From assembly GCA_017991315.1 (NCBI GenBank), contig JAGOQS010000001.1, positions 372,001 to 436,000 of the forward strand: a stretch of 64,000 bases of DNA. Direction: 5' to 3'. Made by a program: the position numbers and the translations under genes. The notes beneath the pieces were generated by a model that had not been told where the DNA came from, made no database searches, and saw only the letters and a program-made list of their open reading frames with translations. Source of the DNA: Ferrovibrio sp. GTDB lineage: Bacteria > Pseudomonadota > Alphaproteobacteria > Ferrovibrionales > Ferrovibrionaceae. This document shows positions 16,926-23,626 of this stretch, one piece after another (position 1 is the stretch's first letter; each line of letters starts with the position of its first letter).

Positions 16926-17372
16926 CTACTCGCCGAGGCCGATACGGCCCTCGCCGCTGCCGTCGCCGGCATTGATCTGGATGGTGCGCACCTGTGGCTG
17001 CGGCTTCGGCCGCACCAGGTCGATATGCAGCAGGCCGTTGCTGAGCTGGGCGCCAGTCACCTGGATGCCTTCCGCCAGCACGAAGGCGCGCTGGAATTGC
17101 CGCGCCGCGATGCCGCGATGCAGGAAGATGCGGTCCTTGTCCTCGCTCTGGCGGCCCCGGATCACCAACTGGTTGTCCTCCAGGGTGATCGCCAGGTCAG
17201 CCATGCTGAAGCCGGCGACCGCGAGCGTGATGCGCAGGCCGTCTTCGCCGATCTGTTCGATATTGTAGGGGGGGTAGCCTTCCGCACCCGACTTGGCGGC
17301 GCGCTCGATCATCCGTTCCATGTGATCGAAGCCGAGCAGCAGCGGGCTGGAAAAAAGCGATACGCGTGTCAT
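16926..17372 (-). CDS. Small heat-shock protein Hsp20 (IbpA-like)
   Basis: The 148-residue chaperone binds unfolding proteins without ATP. It has the N-terminal FDHMERMIERAAK helix of the IbpA group, an alpha-crystallin domain (about 33-125, with LAVAGFSMADLAI and the late GLLHIDLVRPKP strand) and a short C-terminal tail. The ATG at 17372 has AGGAG seven bases upstream. A sigma-32 type promoter and a possible SD-masking stem lie in front of it, and DUF1150 follows. Confidence 0.93.
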   Translation of the reverse strand: MTRVSLFSSPLLLGFDHMERMIERAAKSGAEGYPPYNIEQIGEDGLRITLAVAGFSMADLAITLEDNQLVIRGRQSEDKDRIFLHRGIAARQFQRAFVLAEGIQVTGAQLSNGLLHIDLVRPKPQPQVRTIQINAGDGSGEGRIGLGE

Positions 17373-17374
17373 GG

Positions 17375-17416
17375 CCGGACTCCTAAACAATAGCGAGTGC
17401 CTTGCACGGGGCCCGG
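17375..17416 (-). promoter_or_regulatory. Possible RNA thermometer masking the hsp20 ribosome-binding site
   Basis: In the hsp20 leader, CCGGGCCCC (17416-17408) can pair with GGAGTCCGG (17383-17375), which includes most of the AGGAG ribosome-binding site. The pairing has eight of nine bases matched (one G-U, one C-A mismatch), with a 24-base loop that itself holds a GTGC/GCAC stem. This resembles leaders of heat-shock genes in alphaproteobacteria that open on warming. Inferred from base pairing only. Confidence 0.45.
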
Positions 17417-17442
17417 TATCGGCACCCCGCTTGACTCAATAG

Positions 17443-17470
17443 ATGGGGCGGACAGGCTTGCGGTTCAAGG
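17443..17470 (-). promoter_or_regulatory. Sigma-32 (RpoH) heat-shock promoter of hsp20
   Basis: On the minus strand, CCTTGAA (17470-17464) and CCCCATCTA (17448-17440) are separated by 15 bases between CTTGAA and CCCCAT. Both elements match the RpoH consensus (CTTGAA, 13-15 bases, CCCCAT). The start point would be about 65 bases before the hsp20 ATG. Confidence 0.75.
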
Positions 17471-17538
17471 GCCGCAACGGCAGGATGGCGGCCCGCCGCA
17501 AGCGGGCGAAAAGATGAAGCAATAAAGGAGGATAGGCC

Positions 17539-19038
17539 ATGGCACGGAGCATCGGGAGCGTTGCCGTGATCGGCGCTGGCGCCATGGGCCGGGGCATCGC
17601 GCAGGTCGGCATCCAGGGTGGCATGCAGGTATGGCTGTTCGATGCCGCGCCGGGCGCCGCCGCCAAGGCCGCCGAGGCGATTGCCGCCCAGCTTGATTCG
17701 CTGGTCGCCAAGGGCCGCCTGCCGGCCGACGAGGCCGCTGCCGCCAAGGCACAGCTCCGCGTCGCCGATGCCCTGGAGCAGATCAAGGAGGTCGATCTGG
17801 TGGTCGAGGCGATCATCGAGAATCTGGAAGTGAAGCAGCAGCTTTTCACCCAGCTCGAGACCATCGTGCGCCCGGATTGCCTGCTGGCTTCCAACACCTC
17901 GTCGTTGCGCATCGCCGCCATCGCACGGAGCTGCCAGTATCGCGAGCGCGTCGGCGGCCTGCATTTCTTCAATCCGGTGCAGCTGATGAAGCTGGTGGAA
18001 GTGATCCGCGCGCCGGCCACCAGCGACGAAACCGTCGCCGCCCTGGTCAAGGTCGGCGAGCGCATGGGCCGCAGCCCGGTGGTGGTGCAGGACAGCCCCG
18101 GCTTCCTGGTCAATCTCGGTGGCCGCTGTTTCACCCAGGAAGGCCTGCGCATCGTTTCGGAAGGCGTTGCCACGCCGTCCCAGGTCGATGCCGTGATGCG
18201 CGATTGCTGGGGCTTCCGCATGGGCCCGTTCGAGCTGATGGACCTCACCGGCATCGACGTGAATTTCCCGGTCAGCCAGATCATCTCGGCGGGTTATTTC
18301 CATGACCGCCGGCTGGCCACCGCGCCGCTGCATCAGGCGATGGCGGAAAGCGGCCAATTGGGCCGCAAGACCAAGCGCGGCTTCTATGCCTATGACGATG
18401 CCGGCCGGATGCTGGCGCCGTCGCCCGATGCGGCATCCGAGTCGGCGCCGATCGAGAAGGTGGCGCTCGCCGAGGATGATGATGCCTTGGCCGAATTGCT
18501 GCGCGAGCTTGGCTTCTCGGTGTCGAATTTCGACGATGGCCAGAGCCCTATCCTCTGCGCGCTGCTGGGCGAGGATGTGTCGGGCTACGCGGCGCGGCGC
18601 GGCTTCGATCACCGCCGCCTGTTCGCCCTCGACCTCACCGGCCGGCTGGACAAGCGCCTGACCCTGATGCAGGCGCCCGGTGCGGTGCATGCCTTGCGCG
18701 ATGGCCTGGTGGCGCAATTCAACAAGGCTGGGCGCAAGGTGACGGCGATCCGCGACAGCGCCGGCTTCATCGGCCAGCGTGTTGCCGCCATGGTGGCCAA
18801 TCTCGGTTGCGAGATGGCGCAGATCCGCGTCGCCGGACCGGCCGATATCGACAAGGCAATGACACTCGGCCTGAATTATCCGCTCGGGCCGCTTGCGCTC
18901 GCCGATCATCTCGGGCCGCAGACGGTGCTGAATATCCTCACCCAGTTGCAGGCGATCACCGGCGATGACCGCTACCGCCCCAGCCTGTGGCTGCGCCGCC
19001 GCGCGCTGCTCGGCCTTTCGGCGCTGACTGAGGATTAA
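17539..19038 (+). CDS. 3-hydroxyacyl-CoA dehydrogenase (PaaH/PaaC type)
   Basis: The 499-residue enzyme oxidises (S)-3-hydroxyacyl-CoA to 3-ketoacyl-CoA with NAD. The NAD loop is GAGAMGRGIAQ (12-22), the catalytic His lies in GGLHFFNPV, and the Asn in the DSPGFLVN region completes the site. A full dehydrogenase (about 5-285) is followed by a second C-terminal 3HCDH helical domain (about 400-490), the arrangement of the long PaaH/PaaC group. It is not fused to a crotonase. AGGAGG lies just before the ATG. It may serve general beta-oxidation or phenylacetate breakdown. Confidence 0.93.
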   Translation: MARSIGSVAVIGAGAMGRGIAQVGIQGGMQVWLFDAAPGAAAKAAEAIAAQLDSLVAKGRLPADEAAAAKAQLRVADALEQIKEVDLVVEAIIENLEVKQQLFTQLETIVRPDCLLASNTSSLRIAAIARSCQYRERVGGLHFFNPVQLMKLVEVIRAPATSDETVAALVKVGERMGRSPVVVQDSPGFLVNLGGRCFTQEGLRIVSEGVATPSQVDAVMRDCWGFRMGPFELMDLTGIDVNFPVSQIISAGYFHDRRLATAPLHQAMAESGQLGRKTKRGFYAYDDAGRMLAPSPDAASESAPIEKVALAEDDDALAELLRELGFSVSNFDDGQSPILCALLGEDVSGYAARRGFDHRRLFALDLTGRLDKRLTLMQAPGAVHALRDGLVAQFNKAGRKVTAIRDSAGFIGQRVAAMVANLGCEMAQIRVAGPADIDKAMTLGLNYPLGPLALADHLGPQTVLNILTQLQAITGDDRYRPSLWLRRRALLGLSALTED

Positions 19039-19050
19039 GGTAAAATCAGC

Positions 19051-19262
19051 CGTCATTCCCGCGCACGCGGGAATCCCATTTTCTGTCAACCAAATGGGAC
19101 CCTCGCTTTCGCGAGGGTGACAACTCAGTCTCTGTCGTCATGCGCGCCGGGCCCTTCGGGCCTGTGCGCCCACGAACGCCGTAAGGCGTTCGCGCACTTA
19201 CAGTGATCCGCGCATCTCTTTGGGAACGGGGTGAGATGCCCGGGTCAAGCCCGGGCATGACG
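19051..19262. repeat. Palindromic repeat cluster
   Basis: Four elements lie between two genes: 19051-19077 (ATTCCCGCGCACGCGGGAAT), about 19096-19122 (CCCTCGCTTTCGCGAGGG), a composite element at 19136-19218, and 19231-19262 (ATGCCCGGGTCAAGCCCGGGCAT). They match the elements of the cluster at 160-405 and those near 35.8 and 43.4 kb. No gene is present in the 238-base gap. Confidence 0.8.
19136..19218. repeat. Composite nested palindromic element, copy 1
   Basis: Outer arms CGTCATGCGC and GCGCATCTC enclose an inner module: hairpin GGGCCCTTCGGGCC, then TGTGCGCCCACGAACGCC, loop GTAA, GGCGTTCGCGCAC, then TTACAGTGATCC. The same inner module recurs inside different outer arms elsewhere in the window. 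Confidence 0.75.
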
Positions 19263-19276
19263 ATGATTATTATTCC

Positions 19277-21127
19277 CTAAACCCGCAGCCGCAGGAACGG
19301 CACTGGCTCAGTGAAGCCTTTCAGTTCCGCCATCTCGCGGCTGGCGGGCAGGCCGTCGAGCAGCGGCGCCACGGCCGGATCGGCGGCGAGCGCCTGCGAC
19401 AGCACGATCTCGCCGCCACGGCTGCGGCCCTGCAGGCGGGCGGCGAGGTTGACGCTGGAGCCGAAATAGTCGAGCCGGTCATTCAGGTTCACGGCGATGC
19501 AGCGGCCGCCATGCAGGCCCATCTTCAAGGTCACGGCCTCGGCGATCTGCCGGCCTTCGCCTGCCGTCTTGGCGTGAAACTTGGCATTGAAGCGTTCGAT
19601 GCCGCGCTGTGCCGCCAATGCCGCGCGCAAGGCCTGCGCCGGATCGGCGAAAGCAGCCATCACGGCATCGCCGATGGTTTTTACCAGGGTGCCGTCGAAG
19701 GCGCGCACTTCTTCGGCGAGATAGGCGAAATGCCGCCGCACCATGCGGTAGGCGGCCCCATCGCCGATGCGTTCATACAGCGCGGTTGAGCCTTCCAGGT
19801 CGGTGAACAGCAGCGTCACATGCTCGATGGCGACGGTTTCCCCCGGCCGCAGCACCTGGGTCGGCAGCAGGTCGCGGAAGGCCTGCAAGGTCGTCACTTC
19901 ATGCGCCGTCACCGCTTCCTGGCGCCAGTGCCGCGATTCCATCACCAGGGTCAATGTCCGCTGCGTGCGATTCTCGAAGCGGGCGATGCCACGTGCCGGG
20001 TCGAGGCCAGGTCGGATGCTGAAGCTGCCGCCCTCGGCCGGTTCGGCGATCATCGCGGCGCCGCCGCCGGCCAGGGTCACGATACATTCGCCGCCCGGCT
20101 CCAGCGCGCGCAGGCGGTATTCGCCGGGCGGCAGTTCGGCGGCCACGTCGCGGCTTTCGCCGGGTGCCAGGATCTGCTGCACCAGGATATGGCGCGAGAC
20201 ATGCGGCCCGCCCATGCAGAACTCGCCCAGCGACAGTGGACGCAGATTGGCGGCGGGCTGAAACGCGATCTCGACATTGCGGGCGAAATCGCCGTCATAG
20301 ACAATGTTGCAGGAGGGGCAATGCGCCTGGCCGGGCAGGTCGGCGAGCGACGAGACCTGGCTCTTGGCGCCGCCGCAGCGCGGGCAGAGCAGATTCCAGC
20401 TCATGGTCAGCATGCCGCGCTTGGTGGCATCGAGGCAAAGCTCAAGCACATGGCGCAGCGGCGCGTTCCAGGCGGCGGCCAGCTGGCGCGGCCGCATCCG
20501 CACCAGGTCGACTTCCTGTGCGGTGGTGATTTCTGCCGCCAGCCTTTCCGCCAGGCCATGGGCATAGCCGCCGCCATTCAGCGCCAGGATCAGGCCCTGC
20601 AGTCGTTCGGCAGCACCCGCAGGCGGTGACGGCGAGGTATAGTCGAAAGGCAGCGGGCGGTGGCCCAGGGCATGCTCGGCGGCCTGGCGCAGCATCGCTT
20701 CAATGGAGACACCGGATTTCCGGATGAAGCCGGTGAGCAGCAGCAGGCGGCCAAGAAAACCGCGCGGCACCGCATGCAGGCGGTAGGTGATACGGCTGCC
20801 GTTATCCTCCGGCTCAAGCGAGACATCGACGCCGAGCTGGTGCAGCGGTCCGTTGTCGAAATCCCGGCGATGCCGGAAATGCCGTCCCGCCACCCATTCA
20901 TAGGGGCGTTCCTCCCAGCGAACCTTGATGCCTTTGTAGTCGGCTTCCGCCTGTCGCTGCACCGAGCCATCGGGGCGCGGGGTTTCGCTCACGCTGTAGC
21001 GCGGCGTGCCGGCGGCTTCATTGAAGCGGGCGGTATCCGAGATCAGCGGCCACAGGGCATCGGGCGATGCCGGCAGATGCCAGACCCAGGTTTTAGTCTG
21101 GCCGCCAGCGAGGGCGTCGGCAGTCAT
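19277..21127 (-). CDS. Class III adenylate/guanylate cyclase with SRPBCC and zinc-ribbon regions
   Basis: The 616-residue protein should make cAMP or cGMP. N-terminal SRPBCC-like domain (about 10-160), helical part (about 170-240), a four-Cys zinc ribbon (Cys248, 251, 270, 273), a beta-rich DUF5939-like part (about 280-420), and the catalytic domain (about 432-616). Both metal aspartates are present, Asp443 in FTDLEGST and Asp487 in IGDAVMAAF, as are the Asn and Arg of SSVNLAARL. No membrane segment is seen. It stands alone, so the signal it senses is unknown; the SRPBCC domain could bind a hydrophobic ligand. Confidence 0.9.
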   Translation of the reverse strand: MTADALAGGQTKTWVWHLPASPDALWPLISDTARFNEAAGTPRYSVSETPRPDGSVQRQAEADYKGIKVRWEERPYEWVAGRHFRHRRDFDNGPLHQLGVDVSLEPEDNGSRITYRLHAVPRGFLGRLLLLTGFIRKSGVSIEAMLRQAAEHALGHRPLPFDYTSPSPPAGAAERLQGLILALNGGGYAHGLAERLAAEITTAQEVDLVRMRPRQLAAAWNAPLRHVLELCLDATKRGMLTMSWNLLCPRCGGAKSQVSSLADLPGQAHCPSCNIVYDGDFARNVEIAFQPAANLRPLSLGEFCMGGPHVSRHILVQQILAPGESRDVAAELPPGEYRLRALEPGGECIVTLAGGGAAMIAEPAEGGSFSIRPGLDPARGIARFENRTQRTLTLVMESRHWRQEAVTAHEVTTLQAFRDLLPTQVLRPGETVAIEHVTLLFTDLEGSTALYERIGDGAAYRMVRRHFAYLAEEVRAFDGTLVKTIGDAVMAAFADPAQALRAALAAQRGIERFNAKFHAKTAGEGRQIAEAVTLKMGLHGGRCIAVNLNDRLDYFGSSVNLAARLQGRSRGGEIVLSQALAADPAVAPLLDGLPASREMAELKGFTEPVPFLRLRV

Positions 21128-21221
21128 AGCTCATATGTAGCATGAAGGCGGCGGGATTGCCCGCCGCCTCAAGCGGTTTTGAACGGAGGTCGGCGGTTTT
21201 GAATGGGAACCCGTTGTTGGT

Positions 21222-21782
21222 TTACTGCGCCTGCTGCTGTTGCAGGGGTTGTTCCTGGGGCAAACCGGCGGCGGAGGGCGCCATCGGCACCTTGGCACTG
21301 TTCTGGCGCTCGAATTCGGCCTTGGCAGCGGCCTCGCGGGCCATGGCTTCCCTGCGCTGATTCTGCATGTCCTGGTCCAGGTTCTCCACCACCTTCTGCA
21401 GGTCGTTGGGCCGCGGTTCCATTGGCATGCGCGGATCGGCAAGCTGGCGCGGCGCGGTCGGCAGCGAACGGCCGGCGAGCATGTAGGGGTCACGCTCAGC
21501 GTAGCAGTCGACGCCGCCGAGTGTCTTGAAGCAGAAAACTTCCTGGCGGTCGGTCGGCTTGTATTTGTGGACGCAGTATTCGCCCTGCTCAAGGATATTG
21601 AAGACGCTGCATTCCACGTCGTAGCGCTTCTCCACCTTCTTGACCGTGTAATCGACGCCGAGGCCGAGCGCGCCGGTGGTGCCGGCGGAAGGCAGCGGCG
21701 AAGAACAGGCGGCAAGGCCCAGCAGCAGGGGCAGGGCAAGCAATGAGAGCAGGCGGCGTAGCGGGAGGAGGGTGGGCAGCAT
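21222..21782 (-). CDS. Putative lipoprotein with four cysteines
   Basis: The 186-residue protein has a long hydrophobic signal with lipobox GLAAC (Cys26). The mature part holds four cysteines (in DVECSVF, EYCVHKY, VFCFKT, VDCYAE) that could form two disulfides, followed by a Pro-rich linker and a Gln-rich coiled C-terminus. I recognise the type from alphaproteobacterial genomes as a hypothetical lipoprotein but not its function. It lies between the cyclase and the histidine kinase, all on the minus strand, with gaps too wide to assume an operon. Confidence 0.75.
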   Translation of the reverse strand: MLPTLLPLRRLLSLLALPLLLGLAACSSPLPSAGTTGALGLGVDYTVKKVEKRYDVECSVFNILEQGEYCVHKYKPTDRQEVFCFKTLGGVDCYAERDPYMLAGRSLPTAPRQLADPRMPMEPRPNDLQKVVENLDQDMQNQRREAMAREAAAKAEFERQNSAKVPMAPSAAGLPQEQPLQQQQAQ

Positions 21783-21886
21783 GGTCGTTTCTCCATCGGT
21801 GGCGCGCTGATGCGGGCCACAGCCTTTTTGGCATGATGCAGCCTAGAGCAAATGGATTGAACTTTGCGTTAAACGACGTGGTTAAC

Positions 21887-21900
21887 CCTGGTTAACCAGG
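21887..21900. repeat. Palindrome CCTGGTTAACCAGG
   Basis: A perfect 14-base palindrome follows another GTTAACC copy at 21880-21887, in the gap between the kinase stop and the lipoprotein gene. It could be an operator for the lipoprotein gene or a terminator stem. T5 follows on the plus strand, where no gene ends, so a terminator role is doubtful. Confidence 0.4.
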
Positions 21901-21904
21901 TTTT

Positions 21905-23434
21905 TCAATCCTCGCCGCCTTCGCTATGGGGCAGCAGGATGCGGAAGGTGGTGCCGACCGGGCCGGTGCGGGCGAGTTCCAGTTCGCCGCCATGGCCGCG
22001 CACCAGTTCGCGGGCAATGGCCAGGCCCAGCCCGGTGCCGCCGCGCCGCGCGCCGCCCCGGAAAGCCTCGAACAGATGCGTCCGTGCCGCATCGCTCAAG
22101 CCGCTGCCGGTATCGGCGATCTCGATCGCCACCTGGTTTTCCAGCACGGCGGCATTGACGCGGATTTCGCCGCCCTGCGGCATCGCCTGCACGGCATTGC
22201 GCATCAGGTTGCTCATCAACCGATAGAACTGCGCCGGATCGGCGCGAATCACCAGGCCCTCGGGGACGCGGTTCTTCCACAGCATGCCGGGCGCGTGGTT
22301 GATGCCCAAGGCCGCCGCCACGTCGTCGCAGAACTCGTGCAACGGCACGGTCTCGGGCTTCGGCGCCGGTTCCTCCGCCTTGCCGTAGCGCAGGATCTGG
22401 GTGCAGAGCGCGATGGCGCGGTCGAGGCTGTCGACCAGGCGCGGCGCCGCCTGGCGCACCGTCGGGTCGTCGGATTCTTCCAGGCGGTCCGACACAAGCT
22501 GCGCCGAGGCCAGCATATTGCGCAGATCGTGGTTGATCTTCGACACCGCTATGCCGAGCTGTGCCAGGCGCTGGCGCTGGGTCAGGGCTTGGCGCAGTTC
22601 CTGCTGCATCATTTGCAATTCGCGCTCGGCGAGGCCGAGTTCGTCGCTGCGCGCCGAAGGCTTGATGATCTGGCGCGCATCTTCCGGCGCGGCGCGGAAG
22701 CCGACGATGGAATGGGTCAGCCGCCGCATCGGCCGCACCAGCAGCCATTGCAGGCTGAGATAGACCAGCGAGGCGGTGAACACGGAGATGGCCAGCGACA
22801 CCCAGAAGATGCGGCTGGAAAAGTCGCGCATCGCCTGTATCAGCGGCTCGGATGGCAGTACCACTTCGATCAGCGCATCCGGGCTGCGCGGCGAGGGGCC
22901 GACGACGCGCAGGAACGGATCGACCTCGCCGATCAACGTCATCGCGGCATCGCTCATCGCTTCCCACCACATCCAGTTGCGCAGGTCGATGGGCGGCCCC
23001 AGCATCGGCAATTCGCGGCGGTCGGAAAGCATCAGCGCGCGGGTGTTGTCGCGCCGCATCGCCACCAGCCGGGCGCCGACGCCGCGCAGCAATTCATCTT
23101 CCAGCTCCTCGCTCAGCATGGCATCGGGCGCCGCCAGCAGCGCCAGGGCGGCCTGGTTGGCCAGTTCGATGCGGGCGGTGAAATAGTCGATGCGGAAACG
23201 GGCCGCCGAAGGCAGGTAGATCAGCACTTCGGCCAGCATGGCGAACATCAGGGTGAGCAGCAGCAGGCGTCCGGAAAGGCTGGTGCGGCCACGCAGGGGC
23301 GCAATGGCGGGCGGCGCGGCCTGGCGCGATGCGGCCTCGGCTTTGTCCCTGGCCTCGCCGGCTGCCGCACCCAGGCTGGTACCTGAACCGGTAGCCGGGG
23401 CGGAAGCAGTGGCGGTATGCAGCGCCTCGTCCAT
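21905..23434 (-). CDS. Membrane sensor histidine kinase
   Basis: The 509-residue protein has a cytosolic N-terminus of about 50 residues, a membrane segment (about 53-75), a periplasmic sensor region (about 78-208), a second segment (about 210-232), a HAMP-like linker and kinase core. The phosphorylated residue is His302 in KINHDLRNMLAS, the N box is NLMRNAVQAM, and G boxes are DTGSGLS and GGTGLGLAIA. No response regulator is adjacent, so it is an orphan. The HDLRN type H box is that of kinases often annotated simply as HAMP histidine kinases. Confidence 0.92.
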   Translation of the reverse strand: MDEALHTATASAPATGSGTSLGAAAGEARDKAEAASRQAAPPAIAPLRGRTSLSGRLLLLTLMFAMLAEVLIYLPSAARFRIDYFTARIELANQAALALLAAPDAMLSEELEDELLRGVGARLVAMRRDNTRALMLSDRRELPMLGPPIDLRNWMWWEAMSDAAMTLIGEVDPFLRVVGPSPRSPDALIEVVLPSEPLIQAMRDFSSRIFWVSLAISVFTASLVYLSLQWLLVRPMRRLTHSIVGFRAAPEDARQIIKPSARSDELGLAERELQMMQQELRQALTQRQRLAQLGIAVSKINHDLRNMLASAQLVSDRLEESDDPTVRQAAPRLVDSLDRAIALCTQILRYGKAEEPAPKPETVPLHEFCDDVAAALGINHAPGMLWKNRVPEGLVIRADPAQFYRLMSNLMRNAVQAMPQGGEIRVNAAVLENQVAIEIADTGSGLSDAARTHLFEAFRGGARRGGTGLGLAIARELVRGHGGELELARTGPVGTTFRILLPHSEGGED

Positions 23435-23626
23435 GCCGGTTGATTTTACCTTTTGCGCGTCAGGCTTTCCAGCAATCGAGGCTGGTAATTGATACGGGAC
23501 AGTTCCCGGTCAGGTGAGTGCCGGGGTCTTGATTTTGCCCAATTCCCCTTGCAATCAGGATACGCTTGTTCCCCGGCGCCGGATCACTGGCCGCCGGCGG
23601 GGTGGATTTGTTTCCGGGAGTGCCGT

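Noticed and set aside
21876-21900. CtrA binding site
   Set aside because: The TTAA boxes are six bases apart, whereas the consensus has seven.
21881-21910. Plus-strand terminator at CCTGGTTAACCAGG-TTTTT
   Set aside because: No plus-strand gene ends there; the T-run overlaps the end of the minus-strand kinase gene.
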